A stretch of 64,000 nt of DNA from Paludibacteraceae bacterium (GTDB lineage: Bacteria > Bacteroidota > Bacteroidia > Bacteroidales > Paludibacteraceae): assembly GCA_024399835.1 (NCBI GenBank), contig JAKSNK010000005.1, positions 1-64,000 of the forward strand, written 5' to 3'. Each line of letters starts with the position of its first letter. Positions within the stretch are counted from its first letter, which is position 1. Under the pieces are notes generated by a model. That model had not been told where the DNA came from and did no database searches. It worked only from the letters and a program-made list of their open reading frames with translations. Positions 36,506-44,993 of the stretch are shown here, one piece after another. The translations under genes were made by a program, and so were the position numbers.

Positions 36506-37535
36506 ACATCAAATGATTGTCTATTGTTTGTGTGGGGCAGTTGGGTAACGGCAATTGCGGGGCTGGCACACCTTCTGCGTTCAAACTTACATCGCTCACC
36601 TCCACATGTATCTCGTCCCAAGTGCCGTCTGTTAATATGCTGTTCAACACGGTGGCTCCGCCCTCTACCAGTACGGAATGAATCCCCCGCGAAGCCAAGT
36701 CTGCCAATACATACTGCCAGTCGGTGTTTTCTCTATATACAATGGTCTCCGCTTCGTCCGAAAATATCCTGCTGTCCATCGGCACCCGTCCGCGCCTGTC
36801 CAGTAGTACACGAATGGGGTTTCTGCCTGTCCAACGGGTGGTAGTCAGTTTGGGATTGTCTTTTATAGCCGTACCCGAACCGACCAGTATTGCCATGTTC
36901 TCTGCACGCATCTTGTGTACTATCTGTTTGGTCAATGGAGTGGAAATCACCAGCGGACCCCTCTGTAGCGCCTTTGGCGCGTCCTCTAACCCGTAGGCAG
37001 CTCTGCTGCCGTCCTCTCTATCCAAGTACCCGTCCTTCGTCTGTGCCCATTTCAGGATGATATACGGTCTCTTCTTCTCGTGCAGGCACAGGAAACGCCT
37101 GTTCAACTCGCGGCATGCCTCTTCCATCACGCCTACTGTCACTTCCACCCCCGCTTCGCGCAACATCTTCACGCCGTTGCCTGCCACCAGCGGATTGGGA
37201 TCCAACATACCTACCACCACTTTGCCGATGCCTTTCTCTATTATCATTTTCGCGCAAGGCGGCGTTTTGCCGTAATGGCTGCATGGCTCCAAATTGACAA
37301 ACAATGTGCAATCCTTCAACCGATTCCCCGATTCACCATATCCCCGATTCACCATATCCCCAAGGCACTCCACCTCCGCATGCGGACCGCCGTACTGCCT
37401 GTGCCAACCCTCGCCTATTATCTTCCCGTCTGCATCTGCCAGCACCGCCCCTACCATCGGATTGGGTGCCACATAATACTCCCCAAGGCGCGCCAATTGC
37501 AAAGTTCTTTCGATATATCTTGCGTAATCCAACAT
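36483..37535 (-). CDS. ribD: RibD, riboflavin deaminase/reductase, with repeat-derived insertions
   Basis: 350 residues. Deaminates and reduces the pyrimidine intermediate of riboflavin synthesis. The zinc deaminase site is HAEVE (52-56) and PCSHYGKTPPC (84-94); the reductase domain begins at about 155. Two stretches look like DNA repeats translated in frame. Residues 59-72 come from GGTGAATCG-type repeats. Residues 173-192 come from two 30-base palindromic units that match intergenic copies near gyrB. Both fall in loops between conserved blocks, so the enzyme may still work. No other rib gene is adjacent. Confidence 0.92.
   Translation of the reverse strand: MLDYARYIERTLQLARLGEYYVAPNPMVGAVLADADGKIIGEGWHRQYGGPHAEVECLGDMVNRGYGESGNRLKDCTLFVNLEPCSHYGKTPPCAKMIIEKGIGKVVVGMLDPNPLVAGNGVKMLREAGVEVTVGVMEEACRELNRRFLCLHEKKRPYIILKWAQTKDGYLDREDGSRAAYGLEDAPKALQRGPLVISTPLTKQIVHKMRAENMAILVGSGTAIKDNPKLTTTRWTGRNPIRVLLDRRGRVPMDSRIFSDEAETIVYRENTDWQYVLADLASRGIHSVLVEGGATVLNSILTDGTWDEIHVEVSDVSLNAEGVPAPQLPLPNCPTQTIDNHLMYEIRKNR
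36958..37019 (-). repeat. Two palindromic repeat units inside ribD
   Basis: On the coding strand, two 30-base units follow one another: unit A, AGAGAGGAC then GGCAGC-AGA-GCTGCC then TACGGG, and unit B, TTAGAGGAC then GCGCC-AAA-GGCGC then TACAGAGG. Each encodes ten residues (REDGSRAAYG and LEDAPKALQR). The same A-B arrangement, with a shorter stem GGCA/TGCC, lies at 62909-62955 outside genes. Confidence 0.85.
37320..37362 (-). repeat. GGTGAATCG-type repeat inside ribD
   Basis: Coding strand GGGGATATGGTGAATC twice, then GGGGAATCGG. It gives MVNRGYGESGNR, inserted between the HAEVE and LEPCSH motifs of the deaminase domain. The same words occur between genes at 1-90, 1473-1505 and 13886-13920. 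Confidence 0.8.
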
Positions 37536-37550
37536 TTTTTTGTAATTTTG
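37519..37550 (+). promoter_or_regulatory. Promoter for prmC-recX
   Basis: CTTG at 37519-37522 and TAATTTTG at 37543-37550 with 20 bases between. The upstream element lies inside the first codons of the divergent ribD. The prmC ATG is 27 bases beyond the -7 element. Confidence 0.7.
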
Positions 37551-37576
37551 CAGTCGATTTTAGTCCTTTGGTAGCT

Positions 37577-38506
37577 ATGGATGCGATGATTAACCAAATT
37601 ATTTCCGACCTCAGTTCCGCCTATTCGCCTGACGAAGCAAGGGAGTTGGCGTACTGGATTCTTGAAGAATCCACCGGCTTGACACGGACTCAAATCATAA
37701 CGGACGGCAAAGTTACAAAAAAAATTCCAAATTACAAAGTAATTTTGCAAAGAATTTTGAAAAAAGAACCAATTCAGTATATTTTTGGGCATACCGTATG
37801 GAGAGGACTTGATTTGAAAGTCACTCCGGCAACCCTTATTCCCCGTCCCGAAACGGCTGAATTGGTAGATATTATTTCTTCCTCTTCGGCAGAGCATATT
37901 GCTTCCTTTATGGCAGGTGGTGTGACAAGGGGTTTTACCGACAGTCGACCGACAGTCGACCGACAGTCGACCGACAGTCGACCGACGGCGAACCGACGGC
38001 GGAAGCCATCGTTAAGCACCCGTGCATTAGACATCGGCACGGGGTCGGGGTGTATTGCCATAGCCCTCAAGCAGCAGCACCCCGAGTGGGAGGTATATGG
38101 CATGGATATCAGCCGTGAGGCACTTGCCGTCGCACAGGAAAACGCACAACGCAATCATACTCAAATTAACTTCTTTCAAGGGGATATTTTTACCGATGAA
38201 ATCAGGGATTTTGACATCATTGTCAGCAATCCTCCATACATCCTCGACAGCGAAAAAGCGAGCATGGAAGCCAATGTGTTGGATTACGAACCGCACACCG
38301 CACTCTTCGTGCCGGACAACGACCCTTTGCGCTTTTACCGGCAGATTGCCTCGCTCAAAAAAGCACCTTGTCTGTTCTTTGAGATAAACCGGCAAATGGG
38401 ACAACCACTCTGCACCATGTTGCACGAATTGGGATACACGGATATTAACCTGCAAAAAGACTCTTATGGAAACGACCGAATACTCTCTGCCCGAATTGAT
38501 TGCTAA
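37577..38506 (+). CDS. prmC: PrmC, release-factor glutamine methyltransferase, with repeat insertion
   Basis: 309 residues from the ATG at 37577; the upstream open frame is antisense to ribD. Methylates the GGQ glutamine of release factors RF1 and RF2 using SAM. PIQYIFG and IPRPETAELV (about 65-97) and the SAM motif LDIGTGSGCIAIAL (151-164) are intact, as is the catalytic SNPPYI. Between IPRPETAELV and LDIGTGSG there are about 50 residues where about 20 is usual. The extra part (about 119-142) is rich in Asp, Arg, Ser and Thr and is encoded by an 11-base tandem repeat. recX overlaps its end by 41 bases. Confidence 0.92.
   Translation: MDAMINQIISDLSSAYSPDEARELAYWILEESTGLTRTQIITDGKVTKKIPNYKVILQRILKKEPIQYIFGHTVWRGLDLKVTPATLIPRPETAELVDIISSSSAEHIASFMAGGVTRGFTDSRPTVDRQSTDSRPTANRRRKPSLSTRALDIGTGSGCIAIALKQQHPEWEVYGMDISREALAVAQENAQRNHTQINFFQGDIFTDEIRDFDIIVSNPPYILDSEKASMEANVLDYEPHTALFVPDNDPLRFYRQIASLKKAPCLFFEINRQMGQPLCTMLHELGYTDINLQKDSYGNDRILSARIDC
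37938..38002 (+). repeat. 11-base tandem repeat inside prmC
   Basis: Four perfect copies of CCGACAGTCGA (37938-37981), then two altered copies (CCGACGGCGAA, CCGACGGCGG). The unit contains the small palindrome CGACaGTCG. As 11 is not a multiple of 3, three units restore the frame, giving an 11-residue peptide period (TDSRPTVDRQS). Gain or loss of one unit would break prmC. Confidence 0.9.
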
Positions 38507-38903
38507 AGCAGAACACTATACCGCATCCGCCGAACATTGTATAATGGACATACAACTCAAACTGCGCCAATGGGAATGCACTTTTGCCGATGAACAGACG
38601 GTTATTTCGCATTTAATCCAACGCGGTTTTATCGACGAGCAACGCTATGCTTCCGCCTTTGTTCACGACAAACTGCTATTCCACGGATGGGGGAAAATCA
38701 AAATGCAAGCCGCCTTGCGAGCCAAGCATATTGACGACTCGTACATCTCTGCCGCACTCGATAATATCGATGAAACGGACTATTTTGACACCTTGGGCAA
38801 GGTGGCTAAGAGCAAAAAGAATGCCTCGCGCGAACAACGGATACGATTCCTGCTGCAACGCGGTTTCTCGTACGACGACATCAGAAAGGGCGGGTTCTTT
38901 TGA
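38466..38903 (+). CDS. recX: Regulatory protein RecX
   Basis: 145 residues. RecX modulates RecA filaments. Family motifs: AEHYTASAEHCIMD (about 15-28), YASAFVHDKL (about 61), WGKIKMQAALRAKHI (about 75-89) and the C-terminal REQRIRFLLQRGFSYDDI. It starts inside the prmC frame (41-base overlap), so translation is coupled. recA is not in the window. Confidence 0.9.
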   Translation: METTEYSLPELIAKAEHYTASAEHCIMDIQLKLRQWECTFADEQTVISHLIQRGFIDEQRYASAFVHDKLLFHGWGKIKMQAALRAKHIDDSYISAALDNIDETDYFDTLGKVAKSKKNASREQRIRFLLQRGFSYDDIRKGGFF

Positions 38904-38950
38904 CTAAATGACAATTTCTTTTGACAATTTGACAAATTCTTGCGCATGCG

Positions 38951-38982
38951 CTTGCGTATGTAAAAAAGAATGTGTACCTTTG
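38951..38982 (+). promoter_or_regulatory. Promoter for the surface-protein genes at 39-44 kb
   Basis: CTTG at 38951-38954 and TACCTTTG at 38975-38982 with 20 bases between; the ATG at 39033 is 50 bases downstream. Confidence 0.8.
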
Positions 38983-39032
38983 TACGCTTTTTTGAGAATT
39001 TACAGAAGAATATTTAGAGAATAGTTTAAGGT

Positions 39033-40685
39033 ATGAAAAAGATTGTATTGTTTTTTGCACTTGCAGTATTGACATTAGCGGCACAGGCACAATTGCCGTA
39101 CGACACCCAATTTACCCAAAATCATTTTAACGACCCGCAGACGGTTATTTCCAAATCGGAAAACAGCCAATGGAGCGGAACCGGTCGTATTCAGTTAGGT
39201 CCGGCATCTATTATTGAATCTATTATCGGGTCTATTCTTCCTCCTGAGGAAAACGAGGTAGTCATTGCACTTCCTGCAATGGGATTGCCGGATAAGATTT
39301 ATTTCAATCGTGCCAATGCAGGAACCGGCACTATGAGTATTCTTGAGAGCACGGACCACAGCAATTGGACAGGTGTATGGAGCAAAGAGGTAGAAGGTTC
39401 AATCGGAATTGCAAAAACCCCAGACTCTGCTCAACTGAAAAGCAGCACACGCTATATCAAACTGCACTTCAACGGAACCAAGACTTGCTCATTTGGTGAT
39501 TTCTCCGTTTCCGAACTCAAGTCACTCAGCGTAGGGTCGGACGAGATTTATTTCACCGATGCCATGGTGGATGACGCGTTCCAGATTAAGACAGTCAATG
39601 TTACTTGGACCAATATAATTGCGGCAGTTTCCTCTTCCGATTCACATTTTACCGTTTCTGCCAATTCTGTTGGCGGGAAGAACAAAGAGAACCAAACAAC
39701 CTCGCTTGCCATTACTTACAGCCATAACGAGGCAGGTGAGCATAACGGACAAATCATCATCGAGGGCGAAGGTTGCAAAGCCGTGATTGCCGTTCACGGT
39801 AAGACTTCCAAATTCAACCAAACACTTGCTTGGGAAGAGTCGTTGGGCGAATATCCTACAGGCGCGAACATCACGCTGCACGCTTTCAGTAGTCAGGGAT
39901 TGCCCGTACAATATGTATCGTCCGACTCGTCGATTGCCTATGTGGACGAATATGCCCATGTAGTTCCCGTTTGTGCAGGCACGATAACGATTACCGCTAC
40001 TCAGCCCGGTAACTACAAATACAATGCCGCCGAACCTATTTCCAAGCAGATGACTTTCCTGCGCATGAATCCCACTATCGCCGTTTCGGCTGCAGGACTG
40101 ATATATGGACAAAAAGTCAAAGAATCTGTTCTGACAGAGACCAACGGACTTGTGCCGGGTACGCTGACATGGATAGATTTAGACCCCGAAGCTACCTTGA
40201 ATGCGGGTTCATATACGGCACAAGTGCTCTTTACGCCGAATGACAACTGCATGTATAATACCATCACACGCAATGTACTGCTCGTTATTGACAAGGCAGA
40301 CCAGGTTATCTCTTGGGAGCAACCTGTTACCGAACTCAACGAGGGCGAATACACCTCTCTGAACGCTTTTGCTTCCAGCGAACTGCCTCTGTCCTATGCC
40401 ATGACCAACTGCATTGTGGATATTGACGGCAATACCCTTTCGGCATTGGAAGAGGGCGAGACTACCATTATTGCTTTCCAACCGGGAAATGAGAACTACA
40501 ACCCGTCGGCTGTGGCTATGCAGACATTTACCGTTCATGCCTCCGTGGCACCTGTTACCACACGCACGAAGACGGTAACTTTGGACGAGTTGGAACAAAA
40601 AGGTATGAAATATATCCACCACGGCGTGATGTATTATAATTACCAAGGTACTACCTACGATGCTAACGGAAAAATCATTCATTAA
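39033..40685 (+). CDS. Secreted modular protein with Ig-like repeats
   Basis: 550 residues. Signal peptide 1-19 (LTLAAQAQ). Residues about 25-260 hold a beta-rich module also seen in the giant protein at 45-54 kb (ends in ...SSTRYIKLHFNG, then a strand block). From about 265 there are Ig-like/MBG-type repeats (TLAWEESLGEYPTGANITLHA, then QVISWEQPVTELNEGEYTSLNA). The C-terminus (KGMKYIHHGVMYYNYQG, then TTYDANGKIIH) matches the short tail of two other secreted proteins here. Probably a surface or exported protein; binding partner unknown. Confidence 0.7.
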   Translation: MKKIVLFFALAVLTLAAQAQLPYDTQFTQNHFNDPQTVISKSENSQWSGTGRIQLGPASIIESIIGSILPPEENEVVIALPAMGLPDKIYFNRANAGTGTMSILESTDHSNWTGVWSKEVEGSIGIAKTPDSAQLKSSTRYIKLHFNGTKTCSFGDFSVSELKSLSVGSDEIYFTDAMVDDAFQIKTVNVTWTNIIAAVSSSDSHFTVSANSVGGKNKENQTTSLAITYSHNEAGEHNGQIIIEGEGCKAVIAVHGKTSKFNQTLAWEESLGEYPTGANITLHAFSSQGLPVQYVSSDSSIAYVDEYAHVVPVCAGTITITATQPGNYKYNAAEPISKQMTFLRMNPTIAVSAAGLIYGQKVKESVLTETNGLVPGTLTWIDLDPEATLNAGSYTAQVLFTPNDNCMYNTITRNVLLVIDKADQVISWEQPVTELNEGEYTSLNAFASSELPLSYAMTNCIVDIDGNTLSALEEGETTIIAFQPGNENYNPSAVAMQTFTVHASVAPVTTRTKTVTLDELEQKGMKYIHHGVMYYNYQGTTYDANGKIIH

Positions 40686-40766
40686 TCATTTAACATACTA
40701 AAAACAACCACTAACAACAATTTTTATGACCCGTAGCCCTTTTCGGGTAATAAAAGGGAGAAACAA
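40686..40766 (+). promoter_or_regulatory. Leader with a small hairpin upstream of the BspA-like gene
   Basis: ACCCG...CGGGT can pair (about 40728-40748), and CCCTTTT pairs alternatively with AAAAGGG just before the start at 40767. The second pairing would cover the ribosome-binding region, so a choice between two structures is possible. No separate promoter is seen. Confidence 0.35.
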
Positions 40767-42560
40767 ATGAATAAAAAACTTTTTACTTTCTTCGTAGCCC
40801 TATGCTGCTCCATGATGATGGTTGCGCAGGACTATCTCTGCTTTACGGCAGTATCAGCTAAATCGGCTGTATCGCTCCAATACGAGTTGGACGATTGGAC
40901 ATTACCCACCGTTGAGTATTCGTTGGATGCTCAGGCATGGAAACCGTTTATCATCGGAGAAGACACCATTCACTTGGATGCTATGGGCGACAAAGTGTAT
41001 TTCCGTGGCACCACAGGTCGTTGGTCATTCGGTACCGACCGCTATGTACACTTCACCATGTTAGGAACGATTGCCGCTTCAGGCAACATCATGTCATTGA
41101 TTGATCCTACCTGCCAATTGGTTTCCATTCCTACTCTCAGCTGCTTCAACAGCTTGTTTATCGACTGCACCGCTTTGGTATCTGCTCCTGAGATGCCTGC
41201 AGTTGACCTGTTGGAATACTGCTATCAGAACATGTACAAGGGTTGCACCAAATTGACTGAAACACCCTATCTGCCTGCTTCCAAATTAGTGGAATACTGC
41301 TACGCAGGTATGTTCGAAGGTTGCTCCGCACTCAACCACATGAATGTTAATTTCGAGCGTTGGAGCCCTGCTAACGCTACACTCAACTGGGCTAAAGATG
41401 TTGCCCCGACCGGTATTTTCGACTGCCCCAATACTTTGGATTCTACCAAGATTGACGAGAGCCATATTCCTTTCGGCTGGATTCGTCAAAACTTCCCCGG
41501 CACTCCCGGTTTGTTCTATCGCTATGAAGCCAATGGCAAAGTGGTTGAGGTTCCCGTTGACAGCATCCAATACATTCACTTCGAGAAATCCGAGAGTGAA
41601 GAGGCATACCAAATGTCTATCCTCACCAACGACGGTGCTATCGTACGCACTTACATCAACGATATCGACTCCCTGTCTATTATCGGTTATGTAAACGATG
41701 CAGACAACACCGAGGCATTGAACCAAAACGATATCATGTTCCTCAACGATGCAGACAAATATCCTCTCAATGTTGAAGACTTCAAGAACGGTCTGCCCGT
41801 TCTCGGTTTGGAAGGTCAAAACCTGATTGTCAACGGCAAAACTTATCCGTTCGATCCTTCTGTAAAAGCAAGCATTACATTCGACACCAAGCGTGTATTC
41901 GCTTCCAGTTCTGTAGATGTATGCAGATACCAGTTCCCCTATATTTGGGTAGAAGCCGACAGAACGGCATTTGATGTACCTGCTACCAAAGAGTTCACCT
42001 TCAAAGGCGCAATGGGTCGTGACAGCATTCACGCTCTGACCGTTACGATGTTTGAGCCGGACTTGTTCACCACCACCCGCGACACGGTGGTATGCTTGAA
42101 CGAACTGCAACGCGGCTTCGTATGGGCAGAAGCAGGTCACACCTTCACCATCAACGAGACCACTTGGGAGAAACCTCTCCGTTTCGTGGACCGTTGCATG
42201 GATAGCGTTATCACCTACAATGTAGCACTCCGTCAAAACGCTGCCGAGGTTATTCAACTCTTCCCCGATGTAATCGCTATTGACAATCCTGCCAACGAGT
42301 TCTCTTCCTACCAATGGTACAAGAACGGCGTGGCTATCTCGGGCGCTACCGGTCAATACTACCAAGACCCCAACGGACTGAACGGCATCTATTATGTCGT
42401 TACCAACGGCGGTACCACTCTGGACGCTTGCAGTTGCAACGGTTACTTTGATGCAGCCCCCAATAACGGCAATAATGTTGCTAAACGGCTCGTCAACGAG
42501 CACCTCGTTATTATCATGCCCGACGGCGCTATGTATGATGCAGAAGGCAACCGTCTATAA
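40767..42560 (+). CDS. BspA-like leucine-rich-repeat secreted protein
   Basis: 597 residues. Signal peptide 1-20 (MMMVAQ). Residues about 105-220 carry BspA-type repeats (SCFNSLFIDCTALVSAPEM; LLEYCYQNMYKGCTKLTETP; LVEYCYAGMFEGCSALNHM). The rest is beta-rich, with internal words such as VDSIQYIHFEKSES. The last residues (RLVNEHLVIIMPDGAMYDAEGNRL) form the shared tail described elsewhere. BspA proteins are surface adhesins. Lies between the Ig-like secreted protein and ompA, likely in one transcript. Confidence 0.75.
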   Translation: MNKKLFTFFVALCCSMMMVAQDYLCFTAVSAKSAVSLQYELDDWTLPTVEYSLDAQAWKPFIIGEDTIHLDAMGDKVYFRGTTGRWSFGTDRYVHFTMLGTIAASGNIMSLIDPTCQLVSIPTLSCFNSLFIDCTALVSAPEMPAVDLLEYCYQNMYKGCTKLTETPYLPASKLVEYCYAGMFEGCSALNHMNVNFERWSPANATLNWAKDVAPTGIFDCPNTLDSTKIDESHIPFGWIRQNFPGTPGLFYRYEANGKVVEVPVDSIQYIHFEKSESEEAYQMSILTNDGAIVRTYINDIDSLSIIGYVNDADNTEALNQNDIMFLNDADKYPLNVEDFKNGLPVLGLEGQNLIVNGKTYPFDPSVKASITFDTKRVFASSSVDVCRYQFPYIWVEADRTAFDVPATKEFTFKGAMGRDSIHALTVTMFEPDLFTTTRDTVVCLNELQRGFVWAEAGHTFTINETTWEKPLRFVDRCMDSVITYNVALRQNAAEVIQLFPDVIAIDNPANEFSSYQWYKNGVAISGATGQYYQDPNGLNGIYYVVTNGGTTLDACSCNGYFDAAPNNGNNVAKRLVNEHLVIIMPDGAMYDAEGNRL

Positions 42561-42598
42561 TCGTCAATGTTACACCTTAATATATTTATAGGAGATTT

Positions 42599-44224
42599 AT
42601 GAATATGAAAAAATATCTGTTTATGTGTGCTTTGGCGACGATGACCCTCGCTATCAATGCACAAGAAGCCAATGAAGTTGCTGTAGCAGAACCTGTTGAA
42701 TCTTCGAATGCTATAGCCGAACCTGTCAATCCACTGGATACTATCTATGTGGAACCCATCGAGGGAGCAAGTCACTTCCTGCTGAACTTCGGTGGCGGTA
42801 TGAACACCCTGCTCTACGCTCCCGGCGATGCTAAATGGTTGCCCGGTGCAGGAGCACAGTTCCAATTGATGTACCAATACATGTTTAACGAGAACTGGGG
42901 ACTCGGTTTCGGTGTCGGATTCTCCTCAATGCGTGCCCGCGCCATATTGGACGACATGTCATATAGCGAGGCAGCCACCAACGACAATGCCATGCCCAAC
43001 TATAAGAACTATACCGCAATCGTTTCGCGCAAGGGTGTCAAAGAGATCCAAGACATGATTTCTATTGATGTGCCTGTTCAATTCTTCTACCGCAAGCCGG
43101 TGAACGATTTCTGGGCATTCAATATGGGTTTAGGCGTAACCGTTAATTTCCCGATGTGGAGCCAATGGCAAGTTAAGAACGGTCAATACGAGTTGGACGG
43201 TATCTACGGAGAGAATATCCCCGTTATTGCCGGTTCGCTCAATCCCGATTACGGACACAGATTGTACGACTACGATGCCAATGGCGAGAAGGGTGCATTC
43301 GAGCACATGGAGAAAGTGAATGTAGGTGTTCAGTTAGACCTGGGCGCTACCTATCGTATCGCTCGTATGACCGACTTCTACTTCGGCGTATATGGCGCAT
43401 ATCAGTTCTTCGGTTCAGTTGCCAAGAGCGAAGTAGCCGCTTTCAATGCCAATGCCAAGATGGGTGAAGATCCTCACTATATCGGCATTCTGAATAGCAA
43501 TATGGTAACCAAAGCCGAGAAGGGTAGCATTATGGAACACGCCTGCGTACATCCTTTGGAAGTAGGTTTGAAACTCGGTTTCCGTTTTGCATGCCGCGAC
43601 CACAAGGCAGAGATGGCTGCCAAGATGGCTAAATTCGCCGAGAACCAAGAGGCAGACCGTATCGCCCGCGAGAAAGCCGATGCAGAGCGCATTGCCCGCG
43701 AGAAAGCAGAAGCAGAGCGTCTGGCACGCGAGAAAGCAGAAGCAGAGCGTTTGGCTCGTGAAGCAGCCGAAGCAGAGCGTTTGGCTCGTGAGGCAGCAGA
43801 ACGCGAGCGCCTGGCTCGTGAAGAGGCAGACCGTCTCGCTCGCGAGAAAGCAGAAGCAGAAGCACAAGCCAAACAAATCTCGATTGTACTGCAAGGCGTT
43901 CACTTCGAGCACAGCAGTATAGAGCCCATCTTCAATAAAGATGCAGACGAGGCATTGACCAACCTGCGTACCTATCTGGAGCAACACCCCGAGAAACAAC
44001 TTGTATTGACCGGTCACACCGACAATACGGGTAGTGCAGCCAGCAATATGGTTTGGGGTCAAAAGCGTGCAGAAGCATACCAAAACGCCCTCTTGAAACT
44101 CGGTTTCAATCCCGACCAAATCATTACGGAGAGCAAAGGTCAAACCGAACCTATTGCAACCAACTCCACCGAAGCAGGTCGCGCTAAAAACCGCCGTGTA
44201 GAAATGAAGATGGTAAATAAATAA
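42599..44224 (+). CDS. OmpA-family outer-membrane protein
   Basis: 541 residues. Signal peptide 1-22 (LAINAQ). An N-terminal beta-barrel region (about 55-340, with WGLGFGVGFSSM, FWAFNMGLGVTVNF, FYFGVYGAYQFFG) is followed by a long charged helix of repeated AERLARE units (about 355-420), then the OmpA peptidoglycan-binding domain (TGHTDNTGSAASNMVWGQKRA, NRRVEMKM at the end). The helix probably spans the periplasm between barrel and cell wall. A GGAG ribosome-binding sequence lies at 42591, and a strong terminator follows. Confidence 0.9.
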   Translation: MNMKKYLFMCALATMTLAINAQEANEVAVAEPVESSNAIAEPVNPLDTIYVEPIEGASHFLLNFGGGMNTLLYAPGDAKWLPGAGAQFQLMYQYMFNENWGLGFGVGFSSMRARAILDDMSYSEAATNDNAMPNYKNYTAIVSRKGVKEIQDMISIDVPVQFFYRKPVNDFWAFNMGLGVTVNFPMWSQWQVKNGQYELDGIYGENIPVIAGSLNPDYGHRLYDYDANGEKGAFEHMEKVNVGVQLDLGATYRIARMTDFYFGVYGAYQFFGSVAKSEVAAFNANAKMGEDPHYIGILNSNMVTKAEKGSIMEHACVHPLEVGLKLGFRFACRDHKAEMAAKMAKFAENQEADRIAREKADAERIAREKAEAERLAREKAEAERLAREAAEAERLAREAAERERLAREEADRLAREKAEAEAQAKQISIVLQGVHFEHSSIEPIFNKDADEALTNLRTYLEQHPEKQLVLTGHTDNTGSAASNMVWGQKRAEAYQNALLKLGFNPDQIITESKGQTEPIATNSTEAGRAKNRRVEMKMVNK

Positions 44225-44244
44225 TCCATCTCACATACATAAAT

Positions 44245-44274
44245 AAAAGGTCGCCCAAAATCGGGCGACCTTTT
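44245..44274 (+). terminator. Rho-independent terminator after ompA
   Basis: AAAAGGTCGCCC and GGGCGACCTTTT form a 12-pair stem with a six-base loop, and the A-run on the left makes it work in both directions. Confidence 0.9.
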
Positions 44275-44482
44275 ATTATGTTATATTTATGTTATATCAA
44301 TGTTATGTTGATGTTATGTTGGTATTATATTGATCTTAGCATTCAACAACGGAAAGACAGCACTAAAAACAATCGGTATAAGAATAAGATAACTGCCATA
44401 AATAAGCCCAAGAGACTATAAAAACACTACGAGAGGGACTATAAAACAGTACTGAGAGATAATTATTATAGAATAGTAAGTA
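44275..44482. other. AT-rich spacer with short imperfect repeats
   Basis: No gene seen. 44281-44335 is a run of TTATGTTGATG-like words; 44410-44460 contains two copies of a GAG-GACTATAAAA-TAC-GAG word. The spacer lies between two convergent transcription units. Confidence 0.6.
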
Positions 44483-44510
44483 CTAAGCATTGAGTTGCTT
44501 AGTACTATTC
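44471..44510 (-). terminator. Terminator overlapping the end of the small PVGDG protein gene
   Basis: TACTAAGCA and TGCTTAGTA pair, extended by GAATAGT/ACTATTC, with loop TTGAG. The stem includes the last eight codons of the minus-strand gene ending at 44483, so coding and termination share sequence. Confidence 0.75.
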
Positions 44511-44962
44511 TTTCTCCAGCGGAAGAAACCTGCTACAGCAGCCAAAGTAGTCATCAGCAGATATACATCCCATCCGTCTCCGACAGGAACGGGTTCAGTA
44601 GGCGGCTCCCAGTGTCCGCCATTTTTACCGATACGCCGTGCCTGAGTCTTATACTGATACTCTTCTACCGTAGAGCCGGCATCAATACTTTCGGCAACGG
44701 TAGAGAATTGTCCCTCGCCCTCTTCACCAAAAGTCATTGCAGAAGTAGAACCCATGTCTTGCACAAATGTTTCGCCATAGTTAAACATATTGTCTTCCAT
44801 TTGGAAACAATTCTGTTGCTCGTCTCCACTATAATAATCCGATACATAACCGGCTTGCCCCCAAGAGGCAGAGTTAGACAAATCAATGCCATAGGCATGC
44901 GTAGGAAGTAAACCTCCTGCGCATACCATAAGACATATTGCTATCTTTCTGTTGTTTTGCAT
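44483..44962 (-). CDS. Small exported protein with PVGDG-membrane-basic C-terminal tail
   Basis: 159 residues. Signal peptide 1-25 (LLPTHAYG). The middle is acidic and low-complexity, without recognisable domain. The end is three-part: PVGDGWD, a membrane segment (YLLMTTLAAVAGFF), and basic RWRKNSTK. Such three-part tails (short motif, helix, basic cluster) are the pattern of protein-sorting signals like PEP-CTERM and LPXTG. P(V/I)GDG tails recur in Bacteroidetes as far as I recall, but no processing enzyme is known to me. It follows the giant T9SS gene by 31 bases, so the two are probably made together. Confidence 0.65.
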   Translation of the reverse strand: MQNNRKIAICLMVCAGGLLPTHAYGIDLSNSASWGQAGYVSDYYSGDEQQNCFQMEDNMFNYGETFVQDMGSTSAMTFGEEGEGQFSTVAESIDAGSTVEEYQYKTQARRIGKNGGHWEPPTEPVPVGDGWDVYLLMTTLAAVAGFFRWRKNSTKQLNA

Positions 44963-44993
44963 ATCAATCCTTTTTTTACCTACAAACTAATAA

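Noticed and set aside
37304..37576. N-terminal extension of PrmC by 91 codons
   Set aside because: The extension is antisense to ribD and precedes the promoter; the PrmC family starts close to the chosen ATG.
37938..38002. CRISPR-like or sequencing artefact explanation for the prmC repeat
   Set aside because: The unit is 11 bases without spacers, and the reading frame is preserved through six units, which argues against random error.
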